Of a stretch of 64,000 nt of DNA, positions 15,826-23,188 are shown piece by piece. Source of the DNA: Bacteroidales bacterium (GTDB taxonomy: Bacteria; Bacteroidota; Bacteroidia; Bacteroidales; P3). The stretch's first letter is position 1. The number at the start of each line of letters is the position of its first letter. Position numbers and translations under genes: made by a program. Below the pieces are notes generated by a model that saw only the letters and a list, made by a program, of their open reading frames with translations, had not been told where the DNA came from and searched no databases. The stretch spans positions 1 to 64,000 of the forward strand of contig JAFRTM010000022.1 in NCBI GenBank assembly GCA_017439185.1, read 5' to 3'.

Positions 15826-17090
15826 TGGTCTGTCCGTTTGGCCATAAAAAACATTGCAACAAGCATCAATAATATGCCGCCGTGCGTAAGCAGTGTGGTG
15901 AACAAGGCACTATTCAGAAATGTCATCACCAACAATAACACCATTCCAAAAAATATCCCTTCGACTTTAAGGGCATCGAAAAACTTCACCACCATTGCCG
16001 CTATTACCATATACAGCAACGCCCCTATATGCCCGAAATTCATAAACCCATCGGCGATTATACCCGTATTGCAATGGGTTATCGTACGATTATACATCAT
16101 CAATCCCATCAGATAGGCTGGCTCCACGTCGTATGGATAATCGTTTATTGAACTCAGGAAACTATGTGAAAGCATCAACGGCGATTCATCGAAAAACCCA
16201 AAATAATTGCTCGCCACCTGCGCGGGTATAAAGAACATCCTCCGCACCGCTATCGACTCTACCAGCAGATTTTCACTCACTAGATTTACAGCCGCCGACA
16301 GCAAGACAAGCGCCAACCCTCCATACAATATCAGCCCGGCTTTTGCCTTATGGTTTTTGAAAAAATAGAATATGAGTACTACAAATATCGAGAAAAATAC
16401 CGACTTGTGAGGATTTGCCAAAAACAAATACAGCATTCCAACTATCCCTCCAACCAAAAACACGACATTTCTCTTCTTTATGCCATACACTATCAGCAGT
16501 GGCAGCATGACCTTCGTCAGTGGCCCCAATAAATATGCTGTAAATATATTGCCGTGGGCGTTCGCTTGAGTCCTCATCTCGTATATATCCTTCCCCATCC
16601 CGAATGCTTCAAAATTGATATTCAACCGATAAGCCACAACAAAAGGTACAATCATCAAAAGCGTAATCACTGGCAACAACCACCTCTGGTGCTTATATCC
16701 CACTCGCGGAGTGGCTATCGTCGGCAACTCTAGCGCATTGGACCCTATGAGGTAAACAAAAACCAAGGCATACAATGGCACCCACACACTTCCCCCGCCA
16801 ACCATATACAATATCGTCGTGGGCACCGCGAAAAACATCGCCACAAATATACTTATCGCATAGCTAAAGTCACTCTTCGGCGGCACAGCAAATAACCTTA
16901 TCGCCATAAGCCCCAGCAAAAACACTCCCACTACTATTGTAACACAATCTGTCCTGTAGTCAAATCCGGCACTATAATATTTCCCATACACAAATCTCAC
17001 ATACTCCTCCACCATGAAGAGCATAAAAAGAACGAAAGCCAGAGCATGGCCTCGACGATTTGCTATCAGTTTTTCAATCATCTCTCTCAT
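15822..17090 (-). CDS. O-antigen polymerase-like membrane protein (Wzy-like)
   Basis: This 422-residue protein has about eleven hydrophobic segments (for example ITLLMIVPFVVAYRL, SIFVVLIFYFF, MVLLLVMTFLNSALF). Wzy polymerases have no conserved primary motif; they are recognised by many membrane segments plus position between wzx and a chain-length regulator, exactly as here. It would join repeat units in the periplasm. The 4-base overlap with the flippase gene and the 17-base overlap with the chain-length gene show tight coupling. The gene is richer in A+T than the operon to its left. An unrelated membrane protein cannot be excluded, but the context makes polymerase the best call. Confidence 0.7.
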   Translation of the reverse strand: MREMIEKLIANRRGHALAFVLFMLFMVEEYVRFVYGKYYSAGFDYRTDCVTIVVGVFLLGLMAIRLFAVPPKSDFSYAISIFVAMFFAVPTTILYMVGGGSVWVPLYALVFVYLIGSNALELPTIATPRVGYKHQRWLLPVITLLMIVPFVVAYRLNINFEAFGMGKDIYEMRTQANAHGNIFTAYLLGPLTKVMLPLLIVYGIKKRNVVFLVGGIVGMLYLFLANPHKSVFFSIFVVLIFYFFKNHKAKAGLILYGGLALVLLSAAVNLVSENLLVESIAVRRMFFIPAQVASNYFGFFDESPLMLSHSFLSSINDYPYDVEPAYLMGLMMYNRTITHCNTGIIADGFMNFGHIGALLYMVIAAMVVKFFDALKVEGIFFGMVLLLVMTFLNSALFTTLLTHGGILLMLVAMFFMAKRTDQ

Positions 17091-17814
17091 TCAATACATT
17101 TGCCGTACCTGCCAATACTATATACACAAGCATCAGCACAATCGCCCCCGCCAATGCCATCACAATCACCAACCATCGTGGAACCGTCCTGCTCGCCTCT
17201 TCACACTGCCCTTCGTTCAGCACCTGCACATAATTATTCGTTTTCGAAGTATCGGAGCCAAGATAATCCAATATGGTTCCACACTCGCATATCATATCCT
17301 CTTTACCTTTCAGTCGAAGGCTATCGGCTTTTGACAACACCGTCATAGTATCAACCTCAAGCATCATATTGTCAACTATCTGACCATATAAAATCTTCTT
17401 CTCGCTACGTATTTCTTCTCCCCTCCTGTTAACCGAGTCCCGCAATATCTCATACACCTCCTTTGCTAATTGCTCCGCCTCAACCTTATCCTCCTTTCTA
17501 GCCCTTATCGTAAACTTCCCCGTTTTATCAACCTTTATCTTAACATCCTTGTTATTGCCATATAAGCTGTCCAGCCATCTTTCCCACTTCGGTGCATCTA
17601 TATTATTAATTTCCGAGAGAACATTATCTGGTTTTTCTTTATTCAGCCTGAAATTAATTAACCGCACCTCATATTTTGACTCCCACATTGGCGACGCAGG
17701 AAGCCTCAAACTCTCATATATAGATAGTCCTGCCACTATAACCAGCAACAATATACACCACCATTTATAGCGTAAAAATGCTACTTTACAATACCTTATG
17801 AATTTCATTTCCAT
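17074..17814 (-). CDS. Wzz-like chain-length regulator
   Basis: This 246-residue protein has a membrane segment near each end (WCILLLVIVAGLSIYES at the N-terminus and WLVIVMALAGAIVLMLVYIV at the C-terminus), enclosing a charged, helix-rich periplasmic region. That is the topology of Wzz, which controls the length distribution of polymerised O-antigen. I moved the start to the ATG at 17814 (MEMKFIRYCK), because a consensus -7 box (17829-17836) lies inside the longer frame that would begin at 17871. It is the first gene of the wzz-wzy-wzx operon and overlaps wzy by 17 bases. The Tyr-kinase domain found in some capsule versions is absent. Confidence 0.75.
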   Translation of the reverse strand: MEMKFIRYCKVAFLRYKWWCILLLVIVAGLSIYESLRLPASPMWESKYEVRLINFRLNKEKPDNVLSEINNIDAPKWERWLDSLYGNNKDVKIKVDKTGKFTIRARKEDKVEAEQLAKEVYEILRDSVNRRGEEIRSEKKILYGQIVDNMMLEVDTMTVLSKADSLRLKGKEDMICECGTILDYLGSDTSKTNNYVQVLNEGQCEEASRTVPRWLVIVMALAGAIVLMLVYIVLAGTANVLNERDD

Positions 17815-17828
17815 TGCTTTTGAAAAGG

Positions 17829-17858
17829 CAAAGATACTAACTTTTTCCTTTCCAACAA
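17829..17858 (-). promoter_or_regulatory. promoter of the wzz-wzy-wzx operon
   Basis: On the minus strand TATCTTTG (17829-17836) follows a TTTG by 19 bases, the standard spacing. The ATG chosen for wzz is 14 bases downstream, so the leader is very short. This box decides the start codon of wzz. Confidence 0.7.
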
Positions 17859-17972
17859 ATTTTTCCTGCAATTCTTTTCCAACAACTCTAATTAAATACT
17901 ACCAGATTTTCTTGCCAGCCCTCATATATAAGTACACTTATACACCTCTCTTTTACTTACTTTACCATAGAT

Positions 17973-19781
17973 TCACTTTAACGCATTATATTTTCTTCTA
18001 GCTTCCTCGGCATACACGCTATTGTTATAATCCAGTATTACTTTCTCATAGCATTCCTTTGCTTTATCCGGGCGCCCAAGAAGTTCTTCGTTCAGTTCTC
18101 CACGCATCATAAGAGCCTTATCGGCCAACACATCGTCACCATACATCTTCACCAGACGCTCCAGCAGTTCGTCGGCCTCCTCATAGCGCCCTTGCTTCAT
18201 CCTGATTTTTGCCTCCTGCATCAGCACCTCATCGAATATCGGGTGGGACAAGGCACGCGTCTTTACCGCCTCGAACGCCACCCATGCCGAGTCGAGCATG
18301 TTCCGATAAAGCAGCAGGTCGGCAGTGGCATAATAGCTTAGAACCTCGTATGTGCTGTCGTCATCCATATTGTCGCTGATCAGCAGAGACAACTCCATCG
18401 CGTCGTTAGCCACCAGCTTACTCGTGGAGGCGCGCAGGACCTCCAGCTGCGATTTCGCCCACTCAAAATCGTGGTTGAAATAAGACAGGCGTGCGTTTCT
18501 GAACTTTGCCTGAGCTCCTATCACATCGTTCTTGTTGGCTTTTTCCACCTGCATGTACATCAGCGACGCATCCCAGACCTCGCCGGCAAAGAGGAGCAAG
18601 TCGCCCAGCTCCAGCTTCACCTCGCTCGCTATCTTATTAGACAGACGAGGTATCTCTAGCACGTCGTCCAACATATCCGCCGCCTTCTGTACCTCGCCAC
18701 CGTAATAGGCTGTCAGTTCGGCATAGTTTCTCATCAGCCTTACCGTCTCCTCTTTCTTTCCCAATTCGACGATAGTCCGCTCATACTCACCCCTCAGCGA
18801 CTCATACTCCTTTTTCGGCAGCTGGTAGTTCTTGTTTAGCCGCTCGAACTTCACCGCCAGAAGTCCCACCCGGCTGTCATAATAATAAGGATTCTCCTCC
18901 CCTTTCTTCATTATCAAGCCGTAGCACTCTGCCGCCACTGCGTATTCCCCGTTCTTATGGGCTATGGTTCCCACCTTATATAACGGCTCGCCCTGCAATT
19001 CCGCAAAGCGTGCATCGACAGCCTTCGCCTGAGCCGCCGCGAAGGCAAAATCCTTCTCTTGCAGAGAGAACCATATCAGCATATCCAGGTAAGTCTTGTT
19101 GCCAGGATCGCCTTGTACCCTGTTTACCAGAGTCCGTCTCAGTCCCTCGGACAACCCTTTGTCACCCGTCTGATTCAACGCCCTCTGCAAGGTTACCTGC
19201 ACCGACGACAACGAACCGGGAGACCGGTCAAGCAGATCAAAATACTCGCCCATCATCTTCTCGTAATTGCCCATCTTCTCGTATAATGCAGCCAGCTCGT
19301 TGATATAAGCATATTTGTTGCCGGTCTTCTCCCTCACCTTCAAATAGCACTTCTCGCCCCAGTTCAGTTTTCCCGCCCCTTCGAACGCCGTGACCAGGTC
19401 CGCCAACTGCTGTTGATTGCCGCTCAACTTATTTACCGCTTCGTTATAAGCCTTGTCGGCCTTCTTCCCCTCACCCAGCTTCTCATAGACGCCACCCAGG
19501 TCTACATACAGGTAAAGGTCGTTCCCGTTCTGCTTCATCCGTTTCTCCACCAGTTTCTCCGCCGCCTTGTAGTCCTGCTTGCCCATATATGTGCGGTAAA
19601 GCATCTGGTAATAGTATTTGTTCGCCGTCTGTTTGTAGAGACCCTCATAGAGTTCCGCCGCCTGCTCGTATTCCCCGTTGTTGAAATAATGGTTAGCCAA
19701 CTGTTCCTTAGTCTGCTGCCCGAACAACGCAATGCCAGGCAACAGCAACAAGAACAACATATATAGGGCGATTCGCTTCAT
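17973..19781 (-). CDS. exported tetratricopeptide-repeat protein
   Basis: This protein is about 602 residues from the ATG at 19781; an in-frame ATG at 19793 lies at the T-tract of a terminator and is unlikely. Residues 1-22 (MKRIALYMLFLLLLPGIALFG) form a signal peptide, so it is periplasmic or outer-membrane associated. The rest is helical, with many TPR-type units such as ANHYFNNGEYEQAAELYEGL and the closing GRPDKAKECYEKVILDYNNS. TPR arrays act as protein-docking scaffolds; the partner is not evident. The gene begins only 11 bases past the U-tract of the terminator that follows two tRNA-Lys genes, with no promoter box between, so read-through may feed it. Confidence 0.75.
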   Translation of the reverse strand: MKRIALYMLFLLLLPGIALFGQQTKEQLANHYFNNGEYEQAAELYEGLYKQTANKYYYQMLYRTYMGKQDYKAAEKLVEKRMKQNGNDLYLYVDLGGVYEKLGEGKKADKAYNEAVNKLSGNQQQLADLVTAFEGAGKLNWGEKCYLKVREKTGNKYAYINELAALYEKMGNYEKMMGEYFDLLDRSPGSLSSVQVTLQRALNQTGDKGLSEGLRRTLVNRVQGDPGNKTYLDMLIWFSLQEKDFAFAAAQAKAVDARFAELQGEPLYKVGTIAHKNGEYAVAAECYGLIMKKGEENPYYYDSRVGLLAVKFERLNKNYQLPKKEYESLRGEYERTIVELGKKEETVRLMRNYAELTAYYGGEVQKAADMLDDVLEIPRLSNKIASEVKLELGDLLLFAGEVWDASLMYMQVEKANKNDVIGAQAKFRNARLSYFNHDFEWAKSQLEVLRASTSKLVANDAMELSLLISDNMDDDSTYEVLSYYATADLLLYRNMLDSAWVAFEAVKTRALSHPIFDEVLMQEAKIRMKQGRYEEADELLERLVKMYGDDVLADKALMMRGELNEELLGRPDKAKECYEKVILDYNNSVYAEEARRKYNALK

Positions 19782-19791
19782 CTTACCATAC

Positions 19792-19818
19792 AAAAAAACG
19801 CGGACTTCCCTATCCGCG
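19792..19818 (-). terminator. intrinsic terminator after the tRNA-Lys pair
   Basis: Read on the minus strand, CGCGGA and TCCGCG form a 6-bp stem with an 8-base loop, followed directly by seven T. It lies 13 bases beyond the 3' end of the second tRNA and just ahead of the TPR gene start. Confidence 0.75.
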
Positions 19819-19831
19819 CTTCTTTCCTTTG

Positions 19832-19904
19832 TGACTAAGCTGGGATTCGAACCCAGGACCCCATCCTTAAAAGGGATGTGCTCTACCTGCTGAGCTACTT
19901 AGTC
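19832..19904 (-). tRNA. tRNA-Lys (anticodon TTT), second copy in transcription order
   Basis: This 73-base tRNA has acceptor stem GACTAAG/CTTAGTC, D-arm AGCTCAGCAGGTAGAGC, anticodon loop CTTTTAA and T-arm GGTTCGAATCC. The 3' CCA is not encoded. It is identical to the copy 20 bases upstream. Confidence 0.97.
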
Positions 19905-19924
19905 CCCTACTTTCTTTTACTCTG

Positions 19925-19997
19925 TGACTAAGCTGGGATTCGAACCCAGGACCCCATCCTTAAAAGGGATGTGCTCTACCTGCTGAGCTACTTAGTC
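19925..19997 (-). tRNA. tRNA-Lys (anticodon TTT), first copy in transcription order
   Basis: This tRNA has the same 73-base sequence and cloverleaf as its neighbour at 19832-19904. The spacer of 20 bases indicates a single precursor. Transcription would start from the TACCTTTG box at 20015-20022. Confidence 0.97.
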
Positions 19998-20014
19998 CTC
20001 TTTTTTTGAACGTG

Positions 20015-20046
20015 CAAAGGTACGAATATTTTTTATTCCCACCAAA
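20015..20046 (-). promoter_or_regulatory. promoter of the tRNA-Lys pair
   Basis: On the minus strand TTTG (20043-20046) and TACCTTTG (20015-20022) are 20 bases apart, matching the Bacteroidota consensus. The first tRNA begins 18 bases downstream. Confidence 0.7.
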
Positions 20047-20175
20047 AAAAATATTCCCTACCCATCATAACAATCTGTGTATTCGTCTTTTACGCTTTTC
20101 CTTATTTTCAGTTTTCTGCCTCTATTTGTACCTTCCCGATGGCTATTTTCCCTTTTTTTGCACTTTCCCTGACAC

Positions 20176-20628
20176 TCAATATTCGCCCTTTTTCATCCTG
20201 CGATCCATTTCCTTCTCCTTTAGGCTGTCGCGCTTGTCGTGGAGTTTCTTACCTTTCGCCAACGAAATCTTGAGTTTTGCATAACCCCGCTCGTCGATGA
20301 ACAGCAATACCGGAATTATGGTGAAGCCTTTCTCCTTGGTCTTGTTCTGCAGCTTACGCAGCTCTTTCCTCGTCAGCAAAAGTTTGCGGTCGCGCTTGGC
20401 CGCATGGTTGAGCCATGTGCCGAAGCGATATTCAGATATGTGCATCTGCCTCACGAAGAGTTCGTTGCCTATAAAGACGCAGTAGGCATCGGTAAGGTTA
20501 GCCCTCCCGTCCCTGAGCGACTTGATTTCCGTCCCGGTCAGCACCATTCCCGCCGTGTATTCATCAATAAGAAAATACTGATAGGCAGCCTTTTTGTTCT
20601 TTATCTCTATTACGTTTGTGTTTTTCAT
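20176..20628 (-). CDS. smpB: SsrA-binding protein SmpB
   Basis: This 150-residue protein is full length for SmpB. It shows the conserved core [50 protein letters not shown] and [19 protein letters not shown], and a basic C-terminal tail ([14 protein letters not shown]). SmpB binds tmRNA and delivers it to stalled ribosomes so that the incomplete protein is tagged for degradation. The tail enters the empty mRNA channel. Its start overlaps the dus stop codon by 4 bases, so the two are one transcription unit driven from the box at 21604-21611. Nothing is unusual apart from this pairing with dus. Confidence 0.97.
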   Translation of the reverse strand: MKNTNVIEIKNKKAAYQYFLIDEYTAGMVLTGTEIKSLRDGRANLTDAYCVFIGNELFVRQMHISEYRFGTWLNHAAKRDRKLLLTRKELRKLQNKTKEKGFTIIPVLLFIDERGYAKLKISLAKGKKLHDKRDSLKEKEMDRRMKKGEY

Positions 20629-21593
20629 ATCTTCTCCAGAGTTGCCGTTTCTATAATGTTTCTTGCCTCGGCTTCAGTCTTTGCCTCCATAAGTCGGATT
20701 CTCGTTTCCCTTACCCCTTTCAATCCTTTGAAATAGCCGGCATAGTGCCGTTTCATCTCAATGAGTCCCACCCGCTCGCCGTCAGATTCCACCAATTCCC
20801 TCAAATGCCTCATGCACACAGACTTCCTTTCCTCTATGCCGATGATGCGTTTCTCCTTTCCGTCAAGCAGGCGACGAGACTGCTCGAAAATCCACGGGTT
20901 GCCTACCGCACCGCGACCAATCAGCACGCCATCGACACCATAACGTTTCCATTTCTCCACCACCTGCTCAGCTTCCGTGAGGTCGCCGTTGCCCAGAATC
21001 GGGATCTTCATGCGCGGGTTGTTCTTCACCTCGCCGATAAGAGTCCAGTCGGCCTCGCCGCCGTACATCTGAGTCTTGGTTCTTCCGTGGATGCTCAACA
21101 TCGCCACGCCAACATCCTGCAGAGCCTCGGCCAGTTCCGCTATAATCTTGTGGCGCTCGTCGTAACCCAGACGAGTCTTTACGGTGACCGGCACCTTTGC
21201 CCGCTTCACCACCGCCGCCGTGGTCCTCAGCAAGCGCTCCGGCTCCTGCAATGCGCCGCTGCCGGCACCTTTGCCGGCCACCTTGCGCACAGGGCAGCCC
21301 CAGTTGAGGTCTATGAAATCGGGGTGCCTCTCTTCCACCACCTCGACACACTTCAGCAGCTCATCCTCGTTGGCACCGAATATCTGTATGCCCACCGGCC
21401 GCTGACGCTCCTCGAAATCCATCTTGCGCTTGCTCTTCTCGGCGGCGTGGTTTATGCCTTCCGCACTGATAAATTCCGTTATGACCATATCGGCCCCCAT
21501 CTCGCGGCAGAGCCGTCTGAAAGGGTTGTTGGTCACGTCGTCCATCGGCGAAAGACCTAATATACAGTTCGTTCTGTCAAAAAACTTTCTCAT
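20625..21593 (-). CDS. tRNA-dihydrouridine synthase
   Basis: This 322-residue FMN-dependent TIM-barrel enzyme reduces specific uridines of the tRNA D-loop. It has the opening [26 protein letters not shown], the active-site Cys in [47 protein letters not shown] and the phosphate-binding [18 protein letters not shown]. It overlaps smpB by 4 bases downstream. A consensus -7 box lies 10 bases before its ATG. Which uridine it modifies cannot be told; Bacteroidota usually have one or two Dus paralogues of this general type. Confidence 0.93.
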   Translation of the reverse strand: MRKFFDRTNCILGLSPMDDVTNNPFRRLCREMGADMVITEFISAEGINHAAEKSKRKMDFEERQRPVGIQIFGANEDELLKCVEVVEERHPDFIDLNWGCPVRKVAGKGAGSGALQEPERLLRTTAAVVKRAKVPVTVKTRLGYDERHKIIAELAEALQDVGVAMLSIHGRTKTQMYGGEADWTLIGEVKNNPRMKIPILGNGDLTEAEQVVEKWKRYGVDGVLIGRGAVGNPWIFEQSRRLLDGKEKRIIGIEERKSVCMRHLRELVESDGERVGLIEMKRHYAGYFKGLKGVRETRIRLMEAKTEAEARNIIETATLEKI

Positions 21594-21603
21594 CTTTCCG
21601 TTG

Positions 21604-21611
21604 CAAAGATA
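21604..21611 (-). promoter_or_regulatory. -7 promoter element TATCTTTG of dus-smpB
   Basis: TATCTTTG followed by CA on the minus strand, 10 bases before the dus ATG, gives an extremely short leader. No convincing TTTG stands at -33. Confidence 0.6.
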
Positions 21612-21680
21612 ATAATTTTTTTTCTTTTACGTTATATTTATACAACGACTAATAAAATTGAAGTTTTAACAGCAGCCATT

Positions 21681-22697
21681 ATGATAGAGCACGGACTCCG
21701 CTCGATAGAGCCACTCATCTCCCGCCGGCATGCCGCCGGCGACAGCCTCTTCCTGGTACTTGACCACAACACACGTTTGCTCTGTCTGCCCAAACTCCTT
21801 GAAGCCATTCCATGGCTGTTAGAAGTCCCGGTGCTGGAAGTGCCCGCCGGAGAGCAAGCCAAACGACTCGACACCGCGCAACTGCTATGGAACGGCCTTG
21901 CCTCGGCCGACCGCCACTCGCTGATTCTCAACCTGGGAGGCGGCACGGTGTCCGACCTCGGGGGATTCGTGGCGGCGTCGCTTCTCCGCGGGATAGACTA
22001 TATCAACATACCGACCACCCTCCTCGCCATGGTCGATGCCTCCATCGGAGGCAAGGTGGCGGTGAACCTTGACAACCTGAAGAACCGTATAGGATTCTTC
22101 CACAACCCCTTAGCCGTATGCCTCGACCCGGTGTTCCTCGCCACGCTGCCGGAGCTGCAATATAAGGCAGGACTTGCCGAAGCCCTCAAGACCTTCCTCC
22201 TCGACCCAGAGAACCAGGAGCTTGGCGACAAGTGGCTTGAGAGTTTCAACAAGCTCACCATCGACGAGCTTATACTGCGCTCGGCGACTTACAAACAGAA
22301 ACTTGTAGAACAGGACCCCTACGACCGCGGCGAGCGGCAGCAACTGAACTTGGGCCATACCTTCGGGCACGCCATAGAGTCGCTTGCCCTAAGCAAAGGA
22401 GAGGAGATGCCCCACGGCATCGCTGTAGCTATGGGCATTCTGCCGGCGATGAGACTTTCGCAAAAGTTTTTCGGACTTTCCGAATCTGTGGCAGACCACT
22501 ACAGATTATGGCTCACGCAGCAGGAGATTAGCCTGCCCCATTATAGCGACGAGGAGCGGCGGCGACTGCTGGAGTATATACACTCCGACAAAAAGAATTG
22601 CCATAACCAGGTTCGCTGCACCTTGCTGGCCGGCATCGGCAAGGCACAAATCTCAGTTCCCGTGGAAGACGAGCAGATTATTGCGGCGCTCGGCTGA
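21681..22697 (+). CDS. aroB: 3-dehydroquinate synthase
   Basis: This 338-residue enzyme makes the second intermediate of the shikimate pathway, converting DAHP to 3-dehydroquinate with NAD and a divalent metal. The landmarks are LNLGGGTVSDLGGFVAASLL (NAD site), IPTTLLAMVDASIGGKVAVN, the conserved KNRIGFFHNP, and the metal-binding LNLGHTFGHAIES. The N-terminal region is slightly shorter than in many AroB proteins, but all catalytic segments are present. It is divergent from dus, with 87 bases between the two starts; the best promoter candidate there, TATATTTA, is a weak match. No other aromatic pathway gene is adjacent. Confidence 0.93.
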   Translation: MIEHGLRSIEPLISRRHAAGDSLFLVLDHNTRLLCLPKLLEAIPWLLEVPVLEVPAGEQAKRLDTAQLLWNGLASADRHSLILNLGGGTVSDLGGFVAASLLRGIDYINIPTTLLAMVDASIGGKVAVNLDNLKNRIGFFHNPLAVCLDPVFLATLPELQYKAGLAEALKTFLLDPENQELGDKWLESFNKLTIDELILRSATYKQKLVEQDPYDRGERQQLNLGHTFGHAIESLALSKGEEMPHGIAVAMGILPAMRLSQKFFGLSESVADHYRLWLTQQEISLPHYSDEERRRLLEYIHSDKKNCHNQVRCTLLAGIGKAQISVPVEDEQIIAALG

Positions 22698-23188
22698 TTA
22701 CATATTTTCCCCTCACAATAGCGAATCCTCTATTTGTTTTACCCTGCTTCCAAGAAGATATTTTTCGACACTTGGCCAGTCGGGGAAGTCTTCAAGTGTG
22801 GATTTTTTTTGAGGGGGAAGGGGGGGGCCGGGGTGGGGGAAAGTGTTTAGAGAAGGGGAATACGTGTCGGGTGTACGCATAATATGGGGATTTTGAGGAT
22901 AAGTAGATGATAATCAGTGGAGTTACGGTTGTGTTACTTTTTTTGATAAAAAGTTGAGGGAGGGGCGATTTTAGGTAAATGCTAAGTTGCTGATACATAG
23001 GACACAAATAGGTATCAACTCTATGTGAAGTCTATGATGAGATTAGTAATCAGTTGCCAGTTGTCAGTAATAAGTTTTGGGGTGGGGTGGTTTTGGTGGG
23101 GTGGGAGGCAATATTTTGGGGATTGGTGCGTTATATTATATATAATGTATAAGGAGCTCCCGGTGGAGGGCCTTGAAAATGTAATTGT
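22698..23188. other. intergenic region with G-quadruplex-capable G tracts
   Basis: No gene is supported in this 491-base gap. The plus strand holds two G-run clusters. At 22813-22839, four runs of 4-8 G are separated by 1-2 bases. At 23079-23105 there are four runs of 3-4 G, with another G-run at about 23118. Both fit the pattern for intramolecular G-quadruplexes. No TAnnTTTG box is evident ahead of the GH97 gene that follows. Confidence 0.6.

Noticed and set aside
21612-21680. A promoter for aroB at TATATTTA.
   Set aside because: It lacks the final G of TAnnTTTG and has no -33 partner; too weak to list.
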